A stretch of 42,149 nt of DNA, from the NCBI GenBank assembly GCA_903953895.1, contig CAJBLH010000089.1:1-42149 (forward strand), given 5' to 3'. Under the pieces are notes generated by a model that saw only the letters and a program-made list of their open reading frames with translations, had not been told where the DNA came from and ran no database searches. The position numbers and the translations under genes were made by a program. Position 1 is the first letter of the stretch, and every line of letters starts with the position of its first letter. The stretch comes from an uncultured Desulfobacteraceae bacterium. GTDB taxonomy: Bacteria; Desulfobacterota; Desulfobacteria; Desulfobacterales; Desulfatirhabdiaceae. This document shows positions 8,244-15,660 of the stretch, one piece after another.

Positions 8244-8637
8244 ATGTTATTCTCTCCTTAAAATCCCGTCTGCCGGCAGCAAAAAAAACACCAGCCCCCT
8301 TTTGTAACAGTTCACGCTCCCTCCCGACCTCCCCTCGCCGGGGGGAGGGGTCTGAACGCTTACCCCTTTTTTGAATGGGATGGCATTATCTTCTTATTTG
8401 GGGGTGAATGCCAGGTATTTTATCAAAGTATCTTCATACAACAGGGGCTGAAACGGATCAATGATTTTTACTTTAGAGTCGGCGCTTCAGGTCAATCTGA
8501 GGGGCAACAATCGTTGATTTCGCATGAAGCTCTCCAAAGGGAATTGGAATGAAAACATTCTTGACAGAGTTCAGGTCTGATGTTAACGAGAAACTTGTTA
8601 TAAAAATCCGATCGTAAAGCCGATATGAGGAGCCCAG
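8244..8637. other. Divergent intergenic region with one palindromic element
   Basis: The 394 bp separate the divergent diguanylate cyclase and lipoprotein genes. The region holds a GC-rich palindrome (8310-8357) and otherwise AT-rich DNA. A TTGACA occurs at 8561-8566, but the hexamer 17 bp downstream is a poor -10, so I do not call a promoter. No coding frame here resembles a protein. Confidence 0.5.
8310..8357. repeat. Two-tier GC-rich palindrome (REP-like element)
   Basis: The inner arms CCTCCCC and GGGGAGG (8328-8334 and 8342-8348) are enclosed by outer arms GTTCA (8310-8314) and TGAAC (8353-8357). A second element of the same design lies at 40710-40753. Both are extragenic, as expected of repetitive extragenic palindromes. 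Confidence 0.5.
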
Positions 8638-9765
8638 ATGAAGTCTAAATTTTTATTCCTTTTCAGCGTACTCATCATCTTAATGGCTTTTGCATGCACA
8701 AAAAATGAAAAAGAAAATGAAATTTTACAGGCTCGTACCCAGTTAGAATTGGCAAGAACAAAGTCTGATCTTGACAACATTTTTATTGCTCTCAATAACC
8801 TGATCCTTCTTGGCGACAAAGACCCCGCTCTGCCGGTGGAGCTTGAAACAGTCAAAAAATCTCTATCGCTGTACACGCTTATCCGTGTTTCTCAAAGCGA
8901 CGGAACTCACGAAAAAACGATTCAATTCGCGCAGGATTTTTTGGAAATTTTTCCTAACGATATCGATGTTCGAAAAGCGCTGAGAGAGTCAGGGCAGATA
9001 TTCAGAAGCTTGAGTGAATCTCTGAACGAATTACAGAGCTGTTTTGTCAAATCTGCAAACGGCGAATTCACTTTTATTCCCGCTAAAGACGGCAACGATC
9101 CCAAAATCGATTTTGAAATCGTGACGACTCACCTGATCCAAGCGCGTAGTGCAGTTGATGAAGCACTTAAACGCGATCAGAATTTCGATACCGCGCTCAA
9201 TCTTCGCCGGTTGATCATCAATGCGCAGATTGCTTTAAGCAGTGCAATTACAAAAGAAATATTTACAATAATCAATCGATATCGGCCGGCGGTCGAAAAA
9301 ACATTCGACGTCGTTCATTCGGAAATGCAGAAATCTCTGCGCTCCCGGTTCAGTTCCCCCCAAAAAGTGTGGAAGCGATTTCAAGCGAATATGACAACAC
9401 TGGAAGATATTCATAAAAAAGAAATCGTTGATCTTGACCGGTTGGCGTCAATACTCTGCCGGTTGGAAAACGATGGAAATGAAGAACGCATTGTTTTGGT
9501 CAAAAATGCAGTGATTTTGTATGATCAGTATGTAAATACGATTATCAATCCAAGAGGTTCCCTGGCAGATTACAACAATGATATTTCGTCGATAGCCTCA
9601 AAATGGTCGGAAATAGAAGTATGGTATAATAAAACCGAGAATATTCTGGATAACATCATAGAAAATATAACCAATATATCCAGTCTGGCCATGGAATTCT
9701 GTCTGTACAAAACAGATGCAACACCACGTATCATTCAAAAAAGGCTGGATATCATTGCGTCGTGA
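8638..9765 (+). CDS. Putative lipoprotein of unknown function, AT-rich gene
   Basis: This 375-residue protein begins with a lipoprotein signal: a hydrophobic core at residues 5-19 and Cys at 20 within MAFAC, followed by a charged KNEKENE linker. A GAGGAG ribosome-binding site (8627-8632) sets the start. The rest is strongly helical and charged, with TPR-like pseudo-periodicity (RTQLELARTKSDLDNIFIAL; HEKTIQFAQDFLEIFPND; QARSAVDEALKRDQNF) but no motif sharp enough to name a family. Base composition is clearly more AT-rich than its neighbours, and codon use favours A/T endings, so it may have been acquired separately. It is flanked by a divergent regulator gene and a convergent thioesterase gene and has no obvious operon partner. 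An envelope role is inferred from the lipobox only. Confidence 0.72.
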   Translation: MKSKFLFLFSVLIILMAFACTKNEKENEILQARTQLELARTKSDLDNIFIALNNLILLGDKDPALPVELETVKKSLSLYTLIRVSQSDGTHEKTIQFAQDFLEIFPNDIDVRKALRESGQIFRSLSESLNELQSCFVKSANGEFTFIPAKDGNDPKIDFEIVTTHLIQARSAVDEALKRDQNFDTALNLRRLIINAQIALSSAITKEIFTIINRYRPAVEKTFDVVHSEMQKSLRSRFSSPQKVWKRFQANMTTLEDIHKKEIVDLDRLASILCRLENDGNEERIVLVKNAVILYDQYVNTIINPRGSLADYNNDISSIASKWSEIEVWYNKTENILDNIIENITNISSLAMEFCLYKTDATPRIIQKRLDIIAS

Positions 9766-9810
9766 GTTTGTTTTGAATCAAGATAATCAAGATATGGTCC
9801 CGACCCCGCC

Positions 9811-9848
9811 GCGCGCGTGCAGGCTATTCCAAAAATTTGCATGCGCGC
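9811..9848. terminator. Terminator-like hairpin between convergent genes
   Basis: GCGCGCGTGCA (9811-9821) pairs with TGCATGCGCGC (9838-9848) over 11 bp with one G-U pair and a 16-base loop. It lies between the lipoprotein gene and the convergent thioesterase gene and overlaps the thioesterase's last codons. There is no clear U-tract, so a role in termination is only likely from position. Confidence 0.4.
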
Positions 9849-10279
9849 AATTTCAGCCCTTTCCCTGGCAGTGTCATCAGGGTTGACGTGCCATGAGCGA
9901 TCAGTTCGCGCTTTTCATTCAATACGCTGGTTTCGGCATAGCTGATTGAATTGCCCGAGCGAATGGCGTGGCCTTCAGCGGTCAGAATGCCGTTTTCGAC
10001 AGGTCTGAGATAATTCAGTTTCAAATCGATGTTTACCAGACCAGCACCTTCGGGTATTCGCATGTAAACCGCCCAGAAGGTTGCCGTATCGATCAGGGTG
10101 GAAATTACGCCACCATGAACGATGCCGTAGGGCTGAAGATGGCACTGGCCCGTGACCAGTTCAAGAACGGCTCTGTCGAGTGAGATCGTCGTCAGTCGCA
10201 TCGACATATGTTTCGGAAAGGGGCTGGTGTTGACGACATCGATTAATTCAAGGATGTATTCAGGATTTGGGTCGATCAA
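9824..10279 (-). CDS. PaaI-type hotdog-fold thioesterase
   Basis: A 151-residue single-domain protein of typical PaaI/YdiI-like length. The signature is GIVHGGVISTLIDTATFWAV (residues about 52-71), where HGG and the following Asp are the usual substrate-binding and catalytic elements of the family. NIDLKLNYLRPV and the later strand (GNSISYAETSVLNEKRELIAHGTSTLM) complete the hotdog fold. Family members hydrolyse acyl- or aryl-CoA esters in the cytoplasm. The anaerobic aromatic-CoA operon 5 kb away makes a CoA-salvage role attractive, but that is only inference. The start is a TTG at 10279, since no ATG occurs before the conserved core; AAGGA lies 7-8 bases upstream. It is divergent from the AmmeMemoRadiSam genes. 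Confidence 0.87.
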   Translation of the reverse strand: MIDPNPEYILELIDVVNTSPFPKHMSMRLTTISLDRAVLELVTGQCHLQPYGIVHGGVISTLIDTATFWAVYMRIPEGAGLVNIDLKLNYLRPVENGILTAEGHAIRSGNSISYAETSVLNEKRELIAHGTSTLMTLPGKGLKLRACKFLE

Positions 10280-10386
10280 GTTTTTTTCCTTATAACATGT
10301 TGTTATCTAATTAACTGATTAACAGGGATCAGCAAGAAGGTCAATGCAGAAAATTGGGGATTGCTCCCCAGAGAAAATCGGCTTGG

Positions 10387-10491
10387 ATGACCCGATACCA
10401 CCGTCATATTGCAAAAGGAAAACAAGGAGATGGGTATCTATTCATCAATGATCCGGACGATTACTGGATCGAAATTATCCCCAAAAGATGA
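10387..10491 (+). pseudogene. Remnant of a glyoxalase I-like gene (C-terminal fragment)
   Basis: The plus frame ending at the TGA at 10489 reads GYLFINDPDDYWIEIIPKR. That closely matches the C-terminus of lactoylglutathione lyase/glyoxalase proteins, where (F/I)xDPDGYxIE(I/L) carries the last metal-ligand Glu. Only about 35 codons are present; upstream, the frame meets a stop (10312) and shows no recognisable glyoxalase sequence or start. The remnant's stop directly precedes the GGGAGG ribosome-binding site of the radical SAM gene. It is most likely the tail of a deleted gene, and the match is short. Confidence 0.5.
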
Positions 10492-10503
10492 GGGAGGCGC
10501 CGG

Positions 10504-11736
10504 ATGATACCCCAGCGGTCTGCATGCTTTTCCGCCGGGAATGAATGCCACTTGTCCCGGCGACGCTTCCTGAAACTGGGAGCCGAATTCGCTTTGACGG
10601 CCGGGGGATTTTACCTGTTTCCCAACGAACGGACTGCATCCGCTGCTTCGGATGATCCGCCGGAAGCCCGATACTGGGCCGGATCGATTGGCGGCAAGGC
10701 CGACTGCCTGGCCTGTCATACCGCCGATCAGCAATTAACCGACAAACAGTATCACCGGAATCAGCCGATCGTCAAATGCCTGCTGTGTGCTCAGGAATGT
10801 GTGATAAAAAGCGGAGAGCGGGGCCGGTGCCGGGCCAGGATCAACCAGAACGGCGTTTTAAAAAGCCTGGCCTATGGCCGTCCGGCTGCCATTCATATCG
10901 ATCCCATCGAAAAAAAGCCGTTTTATCATTTCCTTCCCGGCGCCAGTGCGTTTTCTTTGGGAACCGCCGGATGTCCGCTGAGCTGTAAGTTCTGCCAGAA
11001 CTGGGAAATCTCCCAGGCCAGGCCCGAAGATATCCGAACGTCGGTGTATGGTCCCGAAGAAATCGTTGCATCAGCCGTCCGGAAACAGAGCCCTGTCATT
11101 GCGTTTACCTACAATGAACCCACGGTTTTTATCGAATACCTTACGGATATCGCCCGACAGGGCCGCAAACAGCGGATCAAAAGTGTATTGGTCAGTTGTG
11201 GTTTCATGAATCCCCGTCCTCTCGATGAGCTGTGCGATGTTCTGGATGCCATCAAAATCGATCTAAAGGGCTTCAGTCCGGATTTTTATCGGAATATCTG
11301 CCAAGCGGAACTGGATCCGGTCTTGCGCAGCATCAAGCATATCGCCAGGAAAGGGCTGCATCTGGAAATCGTCAATCTAGTGGTTCCGACGTTAAACGAT
11401 TCTCCGGCCATGATGAATCGTCTGATCGAATGGGTGGCCGGCGAACTCGGCCCGGACGTACCAGTGCATTTTACCCGCTTTCATCCGGCATACCAGATGC
11501 TGCAACTGCCCCCGACCCCGGTTTCAACTCTGGAAAAGGCTTATGAAACTGCGAAGGCCAAAGGCATTCACTATCCCTATGTCGGCAATATCCCATCTCA
11601 CCCGGGCAACCACACCTATTGTCCGTCCTGCGGCAAAACAGTCGTCGAGCGGACTGGTTTTTTCGTTCTCTCCAACCGGATCAAAAACGGCAACTGCCCG
11701 TTCTGCGAACAGGTTATTGCCGGTGTATGGTCCTAA
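10504..11736 (+). CDS. amrS: AmmeMemoRadiSam system radical SAM enzyme (AmrS) with Tat signal
   Basis: This 410-residue radical SAM protein carries the cluster motif C157-x3-C161-x2-C164 within GTAGCPLSCKFCQN. The surrounding family landmarks are present: CLLCAQECVIKSGERGRCRAR (Cys 92, 95, 99, 109), DPIEKKPFYHFLPG, FTYNEPT, and a C-terminal zinc-ribbon-like part with YCPSCG and NCPFC. The N-terminus has a consensus twin-arginine signal (SRRRFLK, residues 18-24), a hydrophobic stretch and a TASA-A cleavage-like site near 47, so the folded holoenzyme may be exported by Tat. An additional CLACH (68-72) before the core fits a c-type heme motif. The family's reaction is not established. GGGAGG at 10492-10497 fixes the ATG. 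The MEMO-AMMECR1 fusion follows after 18 bp, which completes the three-part module. Confidence 0.92.
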   Translation: MIPQRSACFSAGNECHLSRRRFLKLGAEFALTAGGFYLFPNERTASAASDDPPEARYWAGSIGGKADCLACHTADQQLTDKQYHRNQPIVKCLLCAQECVIKSGERGRCRARINQNGVLKSLAYGRPAAIHIDPIEKKPFYHFLPGASAFSLGTAGCPLSCKFCQNWEISQARPEDIRTSVYGPEEIVASAVRKQSPVIAFTYNEPTVFIEYLTDIARQGRKQRIKSVLVSCGFMNPRPLDELCDVLDAIKIDLKGFSPDFYRNICQAELDPVLRSIKHIARKGLHLEIVNLVVPTLNDSPAMMNRLIEWVAGELGPDVPVHFTRFHPAYQMLQLPPTPVSTLEKAYETAKAKGIHYPYVGNIPSHPGNHTYCPSCGKTVVERTGFFVLSNRIKNGNCPFCEQVIAGVWS

Positions 11737-11754
11737 AAAAGGAGGAGGCGCACC

Positions 11755-13254
11755 ATGAAATGGTTCTGCTGGCTCATCATAATAGTGGCGTTTTTCGGAG
11801 TACAGGCAGTCGATTGCTCCGATATCCGTTCGGCGGTTGTAGCGGGGAAATTCTACCCGGAAGATACCGGCCGGCTTTCTGCCGTGATCGATACCTTGAT
11901 GCAGCAGGCAACTGCGCCGGAGATGGAGTCACCGGTAGCATTGGTGGTTCCGCATGCCGGGTATGTATATTCGGGGCAGATCTGCGCGGATGCTTTTAAA
12001 CTGGCTTCCCGTTTTTCGTTCGATCGGATCATTCTTCTGGGGACCAATCATACGGACCCTGATTTTCAAGGCATTTCCGTTTTTGAAGCCGGTGAATTCG
12101 AAACCCCGCTGGGCCGCATTCCGGTGGATGAAGACATGGCCGGAAAGCTGCTTTCTACCGGCAAACCTGTGACGGCCAATCGACGGGTGCATAGCCGGGA
12201 ACACTCGACAGAGGTTGTCCTGCCGTTCATCCAGAAGGTGTTTCCCAAAGCTAAAATTATTCCGATCATTATCGGTGGGTCGGATATCGACATGTGCCGA
12301 AAATTCGGGGGCATGCTTGCTGAGGCGATACGGGGAAAAAACGCACTGATCATCGCCAGTTCGGACCTGTGTCATTATCCCGATTACAGCGATGGGGTCG
12401 AAGCGGACCGGGGCATCCTGAATGCCATGATGCAGCTCGATCCGGCGACGCTTACGGCCGAAGTCCGCCGCCAGGAAGGCCGTCATGTTCCGAATCTGGC
12501 CACCACGGCTTGCGGACTGGGGCCGATCCTTACAGCAATGGCCGCAGCCCGATCTCTGGGTGCAGACTGCGGTCGGGTGATCAGTCGCGCCAATTCCGGC
12601 GATACAACACTCGGTGATCGCTCCAGGGTGGTCGGCTACGCTGCGGTGTCCTTCTGCCGGGCATCAAAGACCTGCGCTGAACCGTTGCAGGCAAAATCGA
12701 TAGTTGCAGCACCGGCACTGACCGATGAACAAAAACAACTTCTCCTTGCTTTTGCCCGAAACACCATCCGGCAGTATCTCGAAATCGAGACCACGCCTCT
12801 GTTTCGGCGGGATGATCCGGCTTTTCAGCAGAAACAGGGCGCCTTTGTCACGCTGAAAAAACACGGCGAACTGCGCGGGTGCATCGGTCAGATGACGGAA
12901 GACTTGCCGCTATATCAGACCGTAGGCCGGATGGCACTGTCTGCAGCGCTTCATGATTCCCGCTTTTCCCGGCTTTCCCTGTCTGAACTGAAGGACGTCC
13001 ACATCGAGATTTCGGTGTTGACGCCTTACCAGAGGGTCGATTCCGTAGACCATATTCGGGTTGGGCAGGATGGGGTGCTTCTGAAACGCTCCGGCCGATC
13101 AGCGGTTTTTCTGCCCCAGGTGGCGCCGGAGCAGGGATGGACCCGTAACGACATGCTGGATAATCTGTGCCGCAAAGCTGGCCTGTCTGCGGATTGCTGG
13201 CATCAGGGTGGGGAGTTTTACACTTTTCAGGCAATCATATTCAGTGAACCGTGA
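11755..13254 (+). CDS. Exported MEMO1-AMMECR1 fusion (AmmeMemoRadiSam proteins B and A)
   Basis: A 499-residue two-domain protein preceded by a very strong AGGAGGAGG. Residues 1-18 form a signal peptide (MKWFCWLIIIVAFFGVQA). The MEMO domain (about 24-305) keeps the residues that correspond to the metal site of human MEMO1: His67 in PHAGY, His99 in GTNHTD, His207 in SSDLCHYPD and Cys253 in TACG. The AMMECR1 domain (about 322-499) holds the invariant LRGCIG at 373-378 and the later strand DVHIEISVLTP. In many prokaryotes these two domains and the radical SAM enzyme are encoded together, hence the system name; the biochemical role is unresolved. Here both partners carry export signals, so the system is predicted to act outside the cytoplasm, which is inference from the signals alone. 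The stop precedes the membrane-protein gene by 25 bp. Confidence 0.93.
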   Translation: MKWFCWLIIIVAFFGVQAVDCSDIRSAVVAGKFYPEDTGRLSAVIDTLMQQATAPEMESPVALVVPHAGYVYSGQICADAFKLASRFSFDRIILLGTNHTDPDFQGISVFEAGEFETPLGRIPVDEDMAGKLLSTGKPVTANRRVHSREHSTEVVLPFIQKVFPKAKIIPIIIGGSDIDMCRKFGGMLAEAIRGKNALIIASSDLCHYPDYSDGVEADRGILNAMMQLDPATLTAEVRRQEGRHVPNLATTACGLGPILTAMAAARSLGADCGRVISRANSGDTTLGDRSRVVGYAAVSFCRASKTCAEPLQAKSIVAAPALTDEQKQLLLAFARNTIRQYLEIETTPLFRRDDPAFQQKQGAFVTLKKHGELRGCIGQMTEDLPLYQTVGRMALSAALHDSRFSRLSLSELKDVHIEISVLTPYQRVDSVDHIRVGQDGVLLKRSGRSAVFLPQVAPEQGWTRNDMLDNLCRKAGLSADCWHQGGEFYTFQAIIFSEP

Positions 13255-13279
13255 TCACCACCAATATTTTTGCTTGAAA

Positions 13280-15481
13280 ATGTCAATGTTGGACCCAGTC
13301 CTGTTCTGTATCGGAGCGGTGTCAGTTCTGGGCCAGGTCGTCCTGTTCCGGGAATTGATGGTTGCCGGTTATGGGGCTGAACTCATCTGTGTTCTATCGC
13401 TGGGCGTATGGATGCTGTTGAACGCTATCGGCGTTTTCATGGCGGCATCCGAACGCGGTCCGCATCTGTCTGCATCTCTCTTTCTGTCTGGTGTCGGTTT
13501 TGCGGCCGGTATGATTTTTATCCGGTCAATTCGGATACTGTTCGGTATGCCTCCCGGAACTTATCTTCCGCTGAACGTCTTCATTCCATCCGTCATTGTC
13601 GTGCTTCTGCCGATTTGTCTGTTTCTGGGCGCCGCATTTCAACGGGCTGCAGATCAGGGTTTGCGACATGGGCACACGCTGGCCCGTGCTTATGCCGTTG
13701 AATGTGCAGGCAGCGTTTTTGGCGGGATGTTGTCCGCAGTGTTGTTATATTTTGGCATTCAGAATCTGGCTCAAGCCTTGATCTGCACGGTTATGGCCAT
13801 GACGGCGGCAGCTTTGGCCGTGGAGCACGTGTCTGGAAAAGGTCGTATTCTGAATAATCCATTATTGAAATGGACTCCGGCCGGCATATCCCTCATCATT
13901 CTGATAACGGCTACAGATCGACTGGACTATACCCTGACCCGGTGGAATCACCCAGACCTGATCGAAAGTCTGGATACTGAATACGGCAGGCTTTCGGTGA
14001 CCCGCAGCCAGGGGCAGACGGTGTTGTATCAAAACGACGTTCTGATTGCTGACAGCCAGTCCAGCAGTGCCGAGGAGCTGGTTCATCTGGCCTGTCTAGA
14101 ACATGCATATCCCAGACAGATGTTGATTCTGGAAGGATTTTCCGAAGGGCTTGCCGTGGAAGCCGCCCGACATCGACCGGATCGCATCGATCAGGTCGAA
14201 ATCGATCCCACCCTGATCCAGTTGACACGTAAATATATGACAGCGGATTTTCCAGAGGTTGGCCCCTACATCGACGTCCGCACCCATATTGCGGACCCGC
14301 GCCAGTATCTGCGATCGGGTCAGGCTTTTGATGTGATCATTTCCGGATGTGCTGAACCATCGACCGCGCTGTCCAACCGGTTTTTTACCCAGACGTTTTT
14401 CAGATGGTGCCGGAAGCGTTTGATGCCTGATGGAATTCTGGCATTCCGGCTGATTTCATCGGAAAATTTCTGGTCTCCGACCCTTTCATACCGGAATGCC
14501 TCGGTGATTGCAGCACTAAGCTCTGTTTTTCCGCATGTATTGGTTCTGCCCGGAAGTGTCAACGTGGTGCTGGCTTCCGCGTCCGAACTCGTGATCGATC
14601 CACGAATTCTAATCATGCGATTTCAAAATCGGAGCCTCGATACACGGCTGGTAACACCGCCTTACATCGATTATGTTCTGTCCAATGACCGACGGGAAGA
14701 GATCGACCGAATGCTTGCCAGCCAGTCCGCTTTTCCGAACACGGACGATCTGCCGGTGTGCTATTCACTGACAAGCTGGATATGGCTGTCCAGATTGATT
14801 CCGGATCTGGCGCACCAAACCGTTTCGGACTGGTTTCAGGCGGCGTTCCGGTATGGGTGGATCGCAATGGGTTTCATCGTTCTTGCTACCGGTATCGGTA
14901 TGAATCGGCTGGCAGCAGGGGGCAGGCGCTTGGCTTATACCGCCTCCTGCTTTGCCGGTTTCAGTGCGATGGTGCTGGAGAGCGCCATGATGCTCCATTA
15001 TCAAACGCAGAGCGGCGCTCTCTATCAGAATATGGGAATACTCTTCATGGCGTTCATGCTCGGTATGAGCGTAGGGGCTGCAGCGATGCTGAACCTGATC
15101 AAACGCTTCAGGGATCGGTTTGTTTCCCGGTTTGTGGATGCTGTGCTGTTTATTCTGCCGGCGGTGGTATGTCTGGGATGGGCGGAGATGTCTTTCCTAA
15201 GTGACGCGCCGGGTCTGGTGCCGGTGGCCGTGCTGCTGGCCGCCGCCGGATTCGGTGTATCGGCCATCTTCACCCGATACGCCCATGAATCCGGTCATCC
15301 GCGATCGCTGTATGCAGCCGATGTGGCAGGTGGCGGTATCGGCGCCCTGGTCTGCGGGATATTGCTTATCCCGCTGCTCGGTTTGAACCGGACTGTTTTT
15401 CTGGTGGGGGGGATGTCGATTGCAGCGGGTATTGGGGTGACGCTGTCCGGTTGTCTGAAGAGGCCCCCTCTGTCAAGATAA
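13280..15481 (+). CDS. Polytopic membrane protein with degenerate spermidine synthase-like domain
   Basis: I use ATG 13280 (733 residues). An in-frame ATG at 13208 would overlap the preceding gene by 47 bp; no strong ribosome-binding site marks either, so coupling to the upstream stop is likely. About six transmembrane helices come first (to residue about 200), then a methyltransferase-like spermidine synthase domain (about 215-440), then about seven more helices. This matches the large spermidine-synthase-like membrane proteins. GQTVLYQNDVLIA, EELVHLACLEHAYP, QVEIDPTLI and STALSNRFFTQTFFRW align with that family. However, the glycine-rich motif reads LEGFSEGL, and the position where relatives have a D-P motif reads CAEP, so polyamine-synthase chemistry is doubtful. 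Its position behind the AmmeMemoRadiSam genes suggests a membrane partner for that system. Confidence 0.78.
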   Translation: MSMLDPVLFCIGAVSVLGQVVLFRELMVAGYGAELICVLSLGVWMLLNAIGVFMAASERGPHLSASLFLSGVGFAAGMIFIRSIRILFGMPPGTYLPLNVFIPSVIVVLLPICLFLGAAFQRAADQGLRHGHTLARAYAVECAGSVFGGMLSAVLLYFGIQNLAQALICTVMAMTAAALAVEHVSGKGRILNNPLLKWTPAGISLIILITATDRLDYTLTRWNHPDLIESLDTEYGRLSVTRSQGQTVLYQNDVLIADSQSSSAEELVHLACLEHAYPRQMLILEGFSEGLAVEAARHRPDRIDQVEIDPTLIQLTRKYMTADFPEVGPYIDVRTHIADPRQYLRSGQAFDVIISGCAEPSTALSNRFFTQTFFRWCRKRLMPDGILAFRLISSENFWSPTLSYRNASVIAALSSVFPHVLVLPGSVNVVLASASELVIDPRILIMRFQNRSLDTRLVTPPYIDYVLSNDRREEIDRMLASQSAFPNTDDLPVCYSLTSWIWLSRLIPDLAHQTVSDWFQAAFRYGWIAMGFIVLATGIGMNRLAAGGRRLAYTASCFAGFSAMVLESAMMLHYQTQSGALYQNMGILFMAFMLGMSVGAAAMLNLIKRFRDRFVSRFVDAVLFILPAVVCLGWAEMSFLSDAPGLVPVAVLLAAAGFGVSAIFTRYAHESGHPRSLYAADVAGGGIGALVCGILLIPLLGLNRTVFLVGGMSIAAGIGVTLSGCLKRPPLSR

Positions 15482-15496
15482 TTATGAATATAGTTT

Positions 15497-15515
15497 AAGA
15501 TTGATACGCAATCTT
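15497..15515 (+). terminator. Weak terminator-like hairpin after the spermidine synthase-like gene
   Basis: AAGATTG (15497-15503) pairs with CAATCTT (15509-15515) around a five-base loop, followed by CTAAATTTTT. The stem is short and AT-rich, so termination would be inefficient. The position, just after the stop at 15481 and before the bam promoter, fits. Confidence 0.4.
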
Positions 15516-15526
15516 CTAAATTTTTC

Positions 15527-15554
15527 TTGACAAAAATTGTGATAGCTGTATTGT
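15527..15554 (+). promoter_or_regulatory. Candidate sigma-70 promoter of the bam operon
   Basis: A perfect -35 TTGACA (15527-15532) is followed after 16 bp by TATTGT (15549-15554), four of six matches to TATAAT. It lies about 107 bp upstream of the oah start and nothing else in the intergenic region is better. The slightly short spacer and imperfect -10 would suit an activated promoter. Confidence 0.45.
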
Positions 15555-15569
15555 AGCTGGAATATAGCT
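15543..15569 (+). promoter_or_regulatory. Three TAGCT boxes at 11-bp spacing, possible operator
   Basis: TAGCT occurs at 15543-15547, 15554-15558 and 15565-15569, exactly 11 bp apart, so all three face the same side of the helix. The array overlaps the candidate -10 of the bam promoter. Each box contains the palindromic AGCT core. A regulator binding here would most simply repress or sense aromatic-CoA status; the binding protein is unknown. Confidence 0.4.
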
Positions 15570-15660
15570 TTAGTGGAATCATTTTGTGAATCATGTTTTG
15601 AGGGATCATCGATATTCCCCATCTAAAATTGACATCACCGTACGACAAAGGAGAAACAGT

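Noticed and set aside
8561-8589. TTGACA with a possible -10 before the lipoprotein gene
   Set aside because: The hexamer at the right distance (TAACGA) is a poor -10, so the promoter call was dropped.
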